A stretch of DNA of 10,753 nt, taken from Chloroflexota bacterium. GTDB taxonomy: Bacteria > Chloroflexota > Anaerolineae > Anaerolineales > Villigracilaceae. Of the stretch, positions 1 through 6,984 are shown piece after piece. The position numbers and the translations under genes are program-made. Where the stretch lies: NCBI GenBank assembly GCA_021812905.1, contig JAKAMM010000035.1:1-10753 (forward strand), in the 5' to 3' direction. Position 1 is the first letter of the stretch. Each line of letters opens with the position of its first letter. The notes below the pieces were generated by a model. The model had not been told where the DNA came from. It was given only the letters and a program-made list of their open reading frames with translations, and did no database searches.

Positions 1-259
1 TATTAAACTAAAGCGCACCGAAAAAAAATTACGCGTCCGTTTTGCCGACCACGGCCCTGGAATCCCAGAAGATTTCATCCCGTTTATTTTTGAGCGCTTT
101 TATCGCGTCCCCGGCGAGGGTTCGGTCACTGGCACCGGGCTTGGGCTTTATATTTGCAAGCAGATAATATTGGCGCATCATGGTAAGATTTGGGCAGAGT
201 CTGTGCTAGATAAAGGCACTACCATCTTTATTGAACTGCCCGTTGATCCCAATGCCTGA
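1..259 (+). CDS. Sensor histidine kinase, C-terminal ATP-binding part (5' end outside window)
   Basis: Only the last 85 codons are present, read from base 2 to a TGA at 257-259. They form the end of a HATPase_c domain: the G1 box (DHGPGIP), the F box (FERFYR) and the G2 box (GTGLGLYICKQI) appear in the right order and spacing, followed by the closing beta strands (GKIWAES, GTTIFIELP). In this family the domain binds ATP and phosphorylates a histidine in the upstream DHp domain, which then passes phosphate to a response regulator. The gene directly downstream is an OmpR-type response regulator 27 bases away, so the two are almost certainly a cognate pair. Sensor, membrane and DHp regions lie outside the window, so the signal sensed cannot be inferred. 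No sign of damage in the part seen. Confidence 0.93.
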   Translation, partial: IKLKRTEKKLRVRFADHGPGIPEDFIPFIFERFYRVPGEGSVTGTGLGLYICKQIILAHHGKIWAESVLDKGTTIFIELPVDPNA

Positions 260-273
260 TCCGTTTTGTTCAT

Positions 274-281
274 AAAGGAGG
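274..281 (+). promoter_or_regulatory. Strong ribosome binding site that fixes the GTG start of the response regulator
   Basis: AAAGGAGG at 274-281 is a near-perfect Shine-Dalgarno sequence, five bases before a GTG at 287. An in-frame TTG at 266 would extend the protein by seven residues, but it lies upstream of this site and has no ribosome binding site of its own. The GTG also puts the first receiver strand (KRILIVDDE) at the usual place. Confidence 0.85.
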
Positions 282-286
282 ACGTT

Positions 287-982
287 GTGTCCAAGCGCAT
301 TTTGATCGTTGACGACGAGCCGCGCTACCTGCGTTTGCTGGAAGCCAATCTCAAAACTGAGGGATATAACGTGGTCACCGCCTCCGACGGCTTGCAGGCG
401 ATTGAAGTCTTTTCCTCCCAGCCGGTGGATCTGGTTTTGTTGGATGTGATGATGCCGCGTCTCGATGGATTTGGGGTCTGCCAGCGCATCCGTGAATTCT
501 CCAATGTCCCGATCATCATTCTGACTGCCAAAGGCGAGGAGCAAGACCGCGTCAGGGGTCTGGACCTTGGAGCGGATGACTACCTCGTCAAGCCTTTTTC
601 GGCCACCGAACTTTTGGCGCGTGTCCGCGCGGTGCTGCGCCGCGCACAGACTCCCGCCGAACATGAGCAGGAACGTTTCTTCAGCCACGAAAATCTTAAA
701 ATCGATTTTGCACGCGCCGAAGTGTGGCGTGACGACCAGCCGATTTCTCTCTCGGCTACTGAATATCGCCTGCTCTTGCAGTTCGCACACAACGTTGGCA
801 AGATACTCACTTCGGAGGATCTGCTTACCAGTGTGTGGGGGCCGGAATATAAAAATGACAAGGAAATTTTATGGGTCAGCATTGCCCGTTTGCGCCAGAA
901 ATTGGAGCACGATGCCCATAACCCGCGTCACATTATGACGCGTTCGGGATTGGGTTACCTCATGCTTCCCATCGAATCTTAA
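287..982 (+). CDS. OmpR/PhoB-family two-component response regulator
   Basis: A 231-residue transcription factor starting at GTG 287. The N-terminal receiver (about 3-118) has the full phosphorylation set: acidic pair D9/D10, phosphoacceptor D53 in LLDVMMP, switch T80 in ILTAKGE and K102 in the YLVKP motif. The C-terminal part (about 135-228) is a winged-helix Trans_reg_C domain, with the typical LSATEYRLLLQFAHNVGKILTSEDLL stretch (reported here by its position, about 163-188) and a VSIARLRQKLE recognition helix. It should be phosphorylated by the histidine kinase just upstream and bind DNA as a dimer. It is followed after ten bases by the TadZ-like gene, so the pair probably regulates, or is co-regulated with, the pilus operon. 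Length and domain order are normal. Target genes cannot be read from the sequence. Confidence 0.96.
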   Translation: MSKRILIVDDEPRYLRLLEANLKTEGYNVVTASDGLQAIEVFSSQPVDLVLLDVMMPRLDGFGVCQRIREFSNVPIIILTAKGEEQDRVRGLDLGADDYLVKPFSATELLARVRAVLRRAQTPAEHEQERFFSHENLKIDFARAEVWRDDQPISLSATEYRLLLQFAHNVGKILTSEDLLTSVWGPEYKNDKEILWVSIARLRQKLEHDAHNPRHIMTRSGLGYLMLPIES

Positions 983-992
983 GGATAATTCT

Positions 993-2138
993 ATGACCGG
1001 GAACAAGATACTCATCGTGGACGCAGATATTGCCAGCCGCAATTTTGTCGCGGCGGCCATGCAAAAGGATGGTCACTATATTCTGCAAGCCTCATCTGGC
1101 AAGGAAGGTCTGATCCTTGCCTTGCGTGAACGCCCCGAAGTCATCATCATGGATCCAGTCATGGGTGATTTGCAGGGGGAGGAATTTGCCACGCGCCTGC
1201 GTTCTGACGTGCGTACGGCCAGCGTCCCTTTGATTGCTCTTAGCAGCGACTCACAGCCCGCCCGTGTCCGCTCCTGTTTGGGGGCAGGATTCAACGAATA
1301 TCTGATCAAGACCTTACAGGTCATTCCCGCGCTGATCGAAGCCGTAAACCGATTGAGCGGCGATACTGCCGTTGCCATTAAAGATGGCGGATTGCTGATG
1401 GTTTTTCTTAGCGCAAAAGGTGGGACTGGCACTTCGTCACTATGTGCCAACATTGCGATGAACATCGCACACAGTCAGCCCGAGGCTCGCGTCGCTGTGG
1501 CCGACATTGTCCTGCCCATCGGCTCGATTGATAGGATCGTCGGCTACGAAGGCACTCAGAACCTCTTTACGATTGCCGAGTTGCCTGCTTCAGAAACAAC
1601 CCCTGAATTTTTCCGTAATAATCTGACCCACATGAAGAATTGGCATTTCCACCTGCTGGCCGGTTCGCCAGATCCTGAGCATAGTAACCGGCTCAACGTT
1701 GGGCGGATCGCTGATATCGTCCACGCGCTTAGAGCATCCTATGATTTCGTCTTGCTCGATCTGGGACGCACATTGTCGCGTTTTAGCCTACCTCTCATCG
1801 AACATGCCGACTTGATAGTGATGGTCGTCAGCACTGACCAAAGTACAGTCATGCTGACAAAGACAGTCTGGGAATATCTCCGTTCCAAAGGCGTGCGGGC
1901 ATCCTCCATATACGCTATTTTGAATCGCGCGGTCGGCCTGGAAGGATTGACCAAGACTGAGGCCGAAAAGGTTATTGGCATTGAGATTAAGACGACCATG
2001 CCATACCTCGGCAGTGATTTTTCTTTGGCGAATAACCTGCATCAGCCGATTGCGTCGAAATTTCCACAAGCCACAGCCTCAATTGTGTTAGAAGAAGCCT
2101 CTCAGCAAATGGTCAGTATGGCGCGCCGTTTGTTATGA
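993..2138 (+). CDS. tadZ: TadZ/CpaE-like pilus localisation protein: receiver-like domain plus MinD-type ATPase domain
   Basis: 381 residues. Residues about 4-120 are a receiver-like fold: KILIVDAD, D54 in IIMDPVMGD, S84 in LIALSSD, K106 in YLIK. The second residue of the usual acidic pair is alanine (D10-A11), and the conserved proline after K106 is threonine, so it is a partly degenerate receiver. Residues about 132-381 are a ParA/MinD-like (AAA_31) domain with a deviant Walker A motif KGGTGTSS (142-149). The signature lysine K142 is kept and the usual P-loop lysine is replaced by threonine, as is common in TadZ/CpaE; a Walker-B-like YDFVLLDLG strand follows. Family members place the Tad pilus machine at a cell site. 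AAGGA at 981-985 serves as ribosome binding site seven bases before the ATG, overlapping the stop of the regulator gene. Its partner ATPase TadA/CpaF is two genes downstream. The alternative reading, a free-standing ParA-like response regulator, is less likely given that neighbour. Confidence 0.9.
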   Translation: MTGNKILIVDADIASRNFVAAAMQKDGHYILQASSGKEGLILALRERPEVIIMDPVMGDLQGEEFATRLRSDVRTASVPLIALSSDSQPARVRSCLGAGFNEYLIKTLQVIPALIEAVNRLSGDTAVAIKDGGLLMVFLSAKGGTGTSSLCANIAMNIAHSQPEARVAVADIVLPIGSIDRIVGYEGTQNLFTIAELPASETTPEFFRNNLTHMKNWHFHLLAGSPDPEHSNRLNVGRIADIVHALRASYDFVLLDLGRTLSRFSLPLIEHADLIVMVVSTDQSTVMLTKTVWEYLRSKGVRASSIYAILNRAVGLEGLTKTEAEKVIGIEIKTTMPYLGSDFSLANNLHQPIASKFPQATASIVLEEASQQMVSMARRLL

Positions 2139-2159
2139 ATAATACCAGGAGCTAAAAAG

Positions 2160-2450
2160 ATGGATATTGAATTCGACGAAAAAGGCAAGTTTTTCACCAA
2201 CGTAGTGACCAAGATCTCCGTTCCCGCTACAATCCAAACCACCGGCCGATTGATCCGGGGCGAGGTGCACGTCCGTAAAGGAGAACGTTTGAAAGATGAG
2301 TTGGATCGTGATGAACCTTTTCTAGCGATAACAAATGCATCCATTTTGGATGCAGATGGGCAGGTTCAATTCGATGTTCCCTTCCTGGCTGTGCAGCGTT
2401 CCCAGATCGTCTGGGTTTTTCCGCATCCGGAAGAAGAACCAAACGAGTAA
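2160..2450 (+). CDS. Unrecognised 96-aa protein in the Tad operon
   Basis: I do not recognise this family with confidence. The 96-residue protein starts MDIEFDEKGKFFTNVVTK and is rich in alternating hydrophobic and charged residues suggestive of an all-beta fold. Predicted strands include FFTNVVTKI, VPATIQTTG, LIRGEVHVR, PFLAITNASI, VQFDVPFLAV and QIVWVFP. There is no signal peptide, membrane segment, cysteine or obvious catalytic motif. It is acidic at both ends, with a PEEEPNE tail. AGGAG at 2147-2151 lies eight bases before the ATG, 21 bases after the tadZ stop, and its own stop is five bases before the tadA/cpaF start. Gene order therefore implies co-translation with, and possibly an adaptor or regulatory role for, the TadZ-TadA pair; that role is inference from position only. 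Codon use matches the neighbours, so I regard it as a real gene. Confidence 0.8.
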   Translation: MDIEFDEKGKFFTNVVTKISVPATIQTTGRLIRGEVHVRKGERLKDELDRDEPFLAITNASILDADGQVQFDVPFLAVQRSQIVWVFPHPEEEPNE

Positions 2451-2455
2451 CCCTT

Positions 2456-3781
2456 ATGACTCAGCCAGCGACTCCTGGAGTCCCGCGTTTACCCGCTTCA
2501 GATCTTGGAAAGCTCAAACGCTTTTTGATTGACAATCTTTCGCGTGGTATTGAAAGCGAAGGTATTTCGTTTGACCACCGTCATGAATTTATCCAACTGC
2601 ATTTGAAGGATGTGTACGAACAAGCGCGCATCAGTCTGCCCGCTGATATTCAGAAATCCATCTTTCAAGATGTGATGAACGATATGATGGGCTTCGGACC
2701 GATCCAGCCTTTGCTTGATGACGAAGAAATTACTGAGATCATGGTCAACGGCCCGAAAAAAGTTTACGTGGAAAAAAAGGGGCAGCTTGAGCGTTCCAAC
2801 GTCACCTTTGACGATGACGCCCACGTGATACGGATTATTGAGCGGATCATTCTGCCCCTCGGCCGCCGCGTGGACACGGACAGTCCCACCGTTGACGCCC
2901 GCCTGCCGGATGGCTCACGCGTCAATGCGGTCGTGCCACCGGTTGCAATTGACGGGCCATCCATCACCATCCGCAAGTTTCGCAGAGACAAGCTCACGAT
3001 TGGGCAATTGGTCGAATACAACTCTCTCACGCAAAATATGGCCGAGTTGTTAAGGGCCTGTGTGTTGGCGCGTTTGAATATCGTCATTTCGGGCGGGACG
3101 GGTTCGGGCAAGACAACGCTTCTTAACGTGCTGTCCGGCTTCATTCCGGTGAATGAACGGATCATCACCATCGAAGACGCGGCGGAGTTGCAGCTCCAGC
3201 AGGATCATGTCTTGCGGCTGGAAACAAGGCCTGCCAGTGTGGACGGCAGTGGCGAGACCACCATCCGTGATCTTGTCCGTAACTCATTGCGGATGCGGCC
3301 TGACCGGATCGTAGTGGGCGAGTGCCGTGGCGGCGAAGCGTTGGATATGCTTCAAGCCATGAACACGGGACACGATGGTTCGTTGACCACCTTGCATGCC
3401 AATACTCCGCGTGATGCCCTCTCGCGTCTCGAGACGCTGGTGTTAATGGCTGGCATGGACTTGCCGCTTAAAGTCGTTCGCCAGCAAATTTCCTCGGCGG
3501 TGGATCTCATCGTTCAGCAATCTCGTTTGAAAGATGGCACGCGCAAAATCACGGCCATCACCGAAGTTGCTGGCATGGAAGGCGATACGATTGTCCTGAC
3601 CGATGTGTTTAAATTTGAGCTGACCGGTATCGGTGAAGGCGGCAAAGTGCTCGGCGATTTGAAAGCCACCGGAATTCGTCCGGCCTTCTCGCCGCGCTTG
3701 GAAGCCGCTGGGTTCAAGCTTGGCGCCGAACTCTTTGGCAATGCTCTTGCCGATAGGTTAGCCAGCCATCCACGGCGTTAA
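2456..3781 (+). CDS. tadA: TadA/CpaF-type secretion ATPase of the Tad (Flp) pilus
   Basis: 441 residues, the usual size for the family. The N-terminal domain (about 20-190) includes the typical [12 protein letters not shown] and [10 protein letters not shown] stretches and the [16 protein letters not shown] segment that precedes the ATPase core. The RecA-like core has Walker A GGTGSGKT (213-220, K219), an acidic box ([12 protein letters not shown]), Walker [10 protein letters not shown] with E289, and the histidine box [12 protein letters not shown] with H314. These hexameric ATPases power assembly of type IVc pili at the inner face of the cytoplasmic membrane. The start at ATG 2456 is five bases after the preceding stop with no good ribosome binding site, so translation is probably coupled. 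The last ~40 residues (about 400-441) are a poorly conserved tail. Downstream there is no tadB or tadC, the expected membrane partners. Gene is also called cpaF. Confidence 0.95.
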   Translation: MTQPATPGVPRLPASDLGKLKRFLIDNLSRGIESEGISFDHRHEFIQLHLKDVYEQARISLPADIQKSIFQDVMNDMMGFGPIQPLLDDEEITEIMVNGPKKVYVEKKGQLERSNVTFDDDAHVIRIIERIILPLGRRVDTDSPTVDARLPDGSRVNAVVPPVAIDGPSITIRKFRRDKLTIGQLVEYNSLTQNMAELLRACVLARLNIVISGGTGSGKTTLLNVLSGFIPVNERIITIEDAAELQLQQDHVLRLETRPASVDGSGETTIRDLVRNSLRMRPDRIVVGECRGGEALDMLQAMNTGHDGSLTTLHANTPRDALSRLETLVLMAGMDLPLKVVRQQISSAVDLIVQQSRLKDGTRKITAITEVAGMEGDTIVLTDVFKFELTGIGEGGKVLGDLKATGIRPAFSPRLEAAGFKLGAELFGNALADRLASHPRR

Positions 3782-3829
3782 TTCCTTGTTATTTCTGAGA
3801 GATGAATGGATAGATGATGGGGCTTCTTC

Positions 3830-3838
3830 TGCTATAAT
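3830..3838 (+). promoter_or_regulatory. Extended -10 promoter for the two-HTH regulator
   Basis: TGCTATAAT is a perfect extended -10 element (TG at 3830-3831, TATAAT at 3833-3838). I see no good -35 box 16-18 bases upstream, which an extended -10 can tolerate. Transcription would start near 3845, leaving a leader of only about ten bases that contains AGGA (3848-3851) four bases before the ATG at 3856. It separates the Tad operon from the next transcription unit. Confidence 0.6.
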
Positions 3839-3855
3839 CAGCCCACCAGGACTGC

Positions 3856-4533
3856 ATGGATACTCGCTCTCAAATCACTCTCCGCACCAAGAAACTTGGT
3901 GTTTTGATTCGTGACGCACGCATGGCAGCGCGGCGCAGCATTGATGAATGCGCCGCGGCCATCGGCGTGACCAAAGGCATCTTCCGCGCCTACGAAGAAG
4001 GCCGCCGCGCTCCTTCCCTGCCTGAACTTGAGATACTTGTTTATTATCTCAACCTGCCCATTGATCATTTTTGGGGCAAATCGTCTATTTCAAGCGAGGC
4101 GTCGCTCACTGAACCAATTGACCTACCGCAACTTGCTGAATTGCGCCAGCGCATGATCGGCGCCTTGCTTCGGCAGGAACGTAATCACGCCAGCATTTCC
4201 ATTAAGGCGCTGACGCAGGAAACCGGTATTAGGGGGACGCGTATCAAAGCCTATGAACTTGGCGAGCGCCCGATTCCCTTGCCGGAACTGGAAGCGTTGC
4301 TGGTTGTCCTGGGCAGCCGTATCGAAACTTTCTTCGACCAGAGCGGCCCGGTTGGCGAATGGATGACGGATCAAAAATCTGTTCAACAGTTCCTCGAATT
4401 ACCCAAAGAATTGCAGGCATTCGTTTGCCAGCCGGTCAACCGTCCCTATCTTGAACTGGCGCTAAAGCTCAGTTCCATGCCCACTGACAAATTGCGGTCG
4501 GTGGCCGAAGGCTTGCTCGACATTACGTTGTGA
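3856..4533 (+). CDS. Transcriptional regulator with two tandem XRE-type helix-turn-helix domains
   Basis: 225 residues. Two Cro/C1-type helix-turn-helix domains are visible. The first (about 14-73) runs from LGVLIRDARMAARRSIDECAAA to IDHFWG and the second (about 101-160) from IGALLRQERNHASISIKALTQE to IETFFD. They align to each other over their whole length, including RAYEEGRRAPSLPELEILV against KAYELGERPIPLPELEALL, so the protein arose by internal duplication. A C-terminal region (about 170-225) carries LPKELQAFVCQPVNRPYLELALKLSSMP, probably helical; no enzyme or metal-binding motif is seen. The protein should bind DNA, with both half-site readers possibly in one chain. Its targets are not evident; the closely spaced TPR gene that follows is the simplest candidate. 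A perfect TATAAT lies just upstream. Confidence in family is high; ligand and role are unknown. Confidence 0.92.
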   Translation: MDTRSQITLRTKKLGVLIRDARMAARRSIDECAAAIGVTKGIFRAYEEGRRAPSLPELEILVYYLNLPIDHFWGKSSISSEASLTEPIDLPQLAELRQRMIGALLRQERNHASISIKALTQETGIRGTRIKAYELGERPIPLPELEALLVVLGSRIETFFDQSGPVGEWMTDQKSVQQFLELPKELQAFVCQPVNRPYLELALKLSSMPTDKLRSVAEGLLDITL

Positions 4534-4564
4534 CATTTACTGCACAGAAGAAGAATTGATAACA

Positions 4565-5095
4565 ATGACTACGGTGGAAGAACTTCAGAAATTATCTCAA
4601 ACAGGGAAACTGACCTTTGAAGCAGGCCAATACGAAACCGCCGCAAGCGCATTTGAAAGCGCGGTAAAAGGCTATGCAGCGCTCGGCGACCAGATCAACG
4701 CGGCCGAGATGAAGAACAATATGAGCGTGGCACTCCTTCAGGCAGGAAAAGCACAGGCAGCCCTGGCTGCCGTATTAGGTACTGACGAAGTCTTTGCCAA
4801 TAGCCAGGACCTCAAGCGTCAGGGCATCGCTGTTGGCAACCAGGCCGCCGCGCTCGAAGCGCTCAAACGCAATGACGAGGCTCTCGCGGCTTATGAACGC
4901 TCTGCTCAACTCTTCGCAGACGCTGGCGAAGGCGACATGCGTTCGATCGTGCTCAAATCTGCGGCGGCCATTAAACTCAAAAGCGGCAAGGTCGCCGACT
5001 CCGCTTTCAAGATGATCGGCTCGCTCGAAGCCAAAGACAAGCCATCCATCTTCGAAAGCATTCTGAAATTTTTCCTGCGTTTCCTGCAAGGATGA
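4565..5095 (+). CDS. Small TPR-repeat protein
   Basis: 176 residues from ATG 4565; an in-frame TTG at 4556 is only three bases from the purine-rich GAAGAAG that serves as ribosome binding site, so the ATG is preferred. The chain is made of helical TPR-like pairs: GKLTFEAGQYETAASAFESAVKGYAALGD, then INAAEMKNNMSVALLQAGKAQAALAAV, then QAAALEALKRNDEALAAYERSAQLFADAGE (each cited here as a positional guide, about residues 12-40, 42-68 and 90-120), with the usual small residues and A-Y/F pairs. Such scaffolds mediate protein-protein contacts. The last 18 residues (SIFESILKFFLRFLQG and the two before) form a strongly hydrophobic amphipathic helix that could bind a membrane or partner. No signal peptide. 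The stop overlaps the start of the acetyltransferase gene by four bases (ATGA), so the two are translationally coupled. Partner unknown. Confidence 0.87.
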   Translation: MTTVEELQKLSQTGKLTFEAGQYETAASAFESAVKGYAALGDQINAAEMKNNMSVALLQAGKAQAALAAVLGTDEVFANSQDLKRQGIAVGNQAAALEALKRNDEALAAYERSAQLFADAGEGDMRSIVLKSAAAIKLKSGKVADSAFKMIGSLEAKDKPSIFESILKFFLRFLQG

Positions 5096-5985
5096 TCACG
5101 GCCACTCCTTCGGCCTCGCTGAGGGCGGGCCTGCGGGTCCGCCCGGCGGTTTATGAAGATCATCAAAAGATTGCCGATCTTATCCTCTTTGAACGGCATG
5201 TTCACCGACACCTGGATTGGCGCGGTCCGATTGAATGGCTTGGAACCCCTCCTTATTTTGTTACAGAAGAAAATGGACGCGTAACCGCCGCCCTGGCCTG
5301 TCCACCCGATCCGGATCCTATTGCCTGGATTCGACTCTTCGCCCATGCCTCGCATCTTAGCGGGCCCTCAGCCTGGTCGCCTTTATGGGAGGCAGTGCGC
5401 GGCGAATTGACTGCGCACGGCGGCGGGACAGTGGCGGCCATTTCCACGCAACGCTGGTTCGAGCTGCTCCTGCTCGAAAGCGGATTTACGCTTTGCCAGC
5501 ATATCGTTCTGCTTGAACGGGCTGAACAGCCGATCCAGCCAACTTCTCTTCGCGCGGGTATTCTGGTTCGAGAAATGTCAACTGACGACCTGCCGCGCAT
5601 CGTCGAAGTGGACGCGGCCGCTTTTGAACCGCTCTGGCATAATTCGCTGGGCGCGCTGACGGAAGCCTTTTCTCAGGCATTGTATGCCTCCGTCGCGGAG
5701 GATGCGTCAGGCGTGATCGGGTATCAACTGTCAATCGGGAATCCGCTTGGGGCACACCTCGCCCGCCTCGCCGTCTGGCCTGAGGCGCAGGGGCGCGGAC
5801 TTGGTCTGGCGTTGGTGAGCGATCTCGTCCAAAAGTTGAACGAGCGCAATGGCCGGTCGCGTATCACGGTCAACACGCAGGACAATAATGCCGCATCGCT
5901 GGCTTTGTATCACAGGCTCGGCTTTCTACGTACGGGAGAGCAGTTTCCGGTGTATGCACTCCGGCTCGAACTGGCCAGGTTATGA
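5092..5985 (+). CDS. GNAT-family N-acetyltransferase with two GNAT-like domains
   Basis: 297 residues. The C-terminal half (about 160-297) is a clear GNAT domain: ILVREMSTDDLPRIVEVD opens it, ARLAVWPEAQGRGLG (Q233-G238) is the acetyl-CoA pyrophosphate loop, and NTQDNNAASLALYHRLGFLRTG is the typical closing motif. The N-terminal half (about 14-150) begins with a similar LRVRPAVYEDHQKIADLI stretch and looks like a second, degenerate GNAT fold without a recognisable acetyl-CoA loop. Substrate cannot be told. The start overlaps the stop of the TPR gene (ATGA at 5092-5095) and has only AAGG touching the ATG, so expression relies on coupling. The first codons lie in a GC-rich hairpin-forming stretch (see the repeat at 5107-5144), which gives the odd leader TPSASLRAG. 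No in-frame ATG or GTG start nearby offers a shorter alternative. Confidence 0.9.
   Translation: MITATPSASLRAGLRVRPAVYEDHQKIADLILFERHVHRHLDWRGPIEWLGTPPYFVTEENGRVTAALACPPDPDPIAWIRLFAHASHLSGPSAWSPLWEAVRGELTAHGGGTVAAISTQRWFELLLLESGFTLCQHIVLLERAEQPIQPTSLRAGILVREMSTDDLPRIVEVDAAAFEPLWHNSLGALTEAFSQALYASVAEDASGVIGYQLSIGNPLGAHLARLAVWPEAQGRGLGLALVSDLVQKLNERNGRSRITVNTQDNNAASLALYHRLGFLRTGEQFPVYALRLELARL
5107..5144. repeat. GC-rich hairpin at the start of the GNAT gene, resembling a dispersed genomic repeat
   Basis: CCTTCGGCCTCGCTGAGGGC begins the stretch and resembles the family of dispersed repeats with the core CTGAGCGAAGCCGAAGG (here on the opposite strand, with small differences) that litter some Chloroflexota and other genomes; this is from memory and unverified. 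It runs into a hairpin: GGGCGGGCC (5123-5131), loop TGCG, GGTCCGCCC (5136-5144), nine pairs including one G-U. It lies inside the first 18 codons of the GNAT gene and could lower its translation. The match to the repeat family may be chance. Confidence 0.45.
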
Positions 5986-6068
5986 TTGTATCGGATGTTA
6001 TTTTTCTTGCCACGCCGTAGCGCCTTACGATTGCGAATTCAAGATCGTTACCTTATCAGGAGGCTGAA

Positions 6069-6908
6069 ATGAAATCTTTTGAATCAAGCTGGGACAATAA
6101 GGACGGCACAAAGTTTTATGTCCAGGGTTGGGAGCCGGATGCGAATCCTAAAGCTGTGGTGTGTCTCGTGCATGGACATGGCGAACATGTCGGGCGGTAC
6201 GCGCATGTCGGCGATACGTTCAGCAAGGCCGGTTATGTTTTGGTCGGTTACGATGAGCGCGGACATGGCAGGACCACTGGCGCACGCGGACAAGTTCCGT
6301 CTTACGATGCGCTGATGAATGATATTGCAGATTTCCTGGCGCAAATGAAAGCGCGTTACCCTGGCTTGCCGCTCTTTTTATATGGTCACAGCATGGGCGG
6401 CAATCAGGTGCTCAATTTTGCGCTGCGCCGCAAACCCGAATTGGCGGGCGTGATCGCCACCGATCCGTGGCTTAAACTGGCTTTTGATCCGCCTGCGATC
6501 AAAGTGACTCTGGGACGCATGATGAATAACATTTATCCGGCGTTTACGCAGGCCTCCGAATTGGAAACCGCCGCGCTCTCGCGTGACCCGGAAATTGTCC
6601 GCGCATACGAGCATGATCCTTTGGTGCATGACAAGATCTCGGCCCGCCTTTTTGTCGGTCTGTATGAATCCGGGTTGTGGGCGCTCGACCACGCTGCCGA
6701 ATTTTCTCTGCCGCTTCTCTTGATGCACGGCACCGCCGACCGCCTGACTTCCTGGCAGGCCAGCCAGGAGTTTGCGCAACGCGCCGGGAAAATTGTCACC
6801 TGGCGGGCGTGGGATGGCTTTTATCACGAGATTCACAATGAGCCTGAAAAAGCTGAAGTGTTGAAAACCATGACGACATGGATGGATGAGCGCTTAAGTA
6901 AAAAATGA
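6069..6908 (+). CDS. Alpha/beta hydrolase, monoacylglycerol-lipase / lysophospholipase-like (Hydrolase_4)
   Basis: 279 residues, normal for the family. The nucleophile elbow GHSMGG holds S108; D224 in LMHGTADRLTS and H253 in GFYHEIHNEP complete the triad. HGHGEH near residues 35-40 is the oxyanion-hole loop typical of the monoglyceride lipase group, and YDERGHGRT (about 60-68) is its other hallmark. No signal peptide is seen, so it should act in the cytoplasm, hydrolysing acyl esters such as monoacylglycerol or lysophospholipids; the exact substrate is not determined. A perfect AGGAGG (6058-6063) lies five bases before the ATG. An 83-base gap separates it from the GNAT gene, and I see neither a convincing promoter nor a terminator there, so it may belong to the same transcript. 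Confidence 0.93.
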   Translation: MKSFESSWDNKDGTKFYVQGWEPDANPKAVVCLVHGHGEHVGRYAHVGDTFSKAGYVLVGYDERGHGRTTGARGQVPSYDALMNDIADFLAQMKARYPGLPLFLYGHSMGGNQVLNFALRRKPELAGVIATDPWLKLAFDPPAIKVTLGRMMNNIYPAFTQASELETAALSRDPEIVRAYEHDPLVHDKISARLFVGLYESGLWALDHAAEFSLPLLLMHGTADRLTSWQASQEFAQRAGKIVTWRAWDGFYHEIHNEPEKAEVLKTMTTWMDERLSKK

Positions 6909-6984
6909 GTCTTTCTCCCGCGTTCTATACAAAAATTCCTGAACATGGGAAAATTTTGCAAACATATTCGTATGAGGTGAATCA

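Noticed and set aside
266..286. Upstream TTG start for the response regulator
   Set aside because: It precedes the strong AAAGGAGG site that is ideally spaced from GTG 287, and adds residues not expected before the first receiver strand.
206..790. Minus-strand open frame of 194 codons
   Set aside because: It lies antisense to the kinase end and response regulator, both with clear family motifs. It has no recognisable domain and no ribosome binding site.
3801..3820. GATG/GATA short repetition before the XRE gene
   Set aside because: Only a few loosely repeated tetramers, no array structure, and most likely chance in a short gap.
6378..6836. Minus-strand open frame of 152 codons
   Set aside because: Antisense to the hydrolase, which has a full catalytic triad; the minus frame has no family features.
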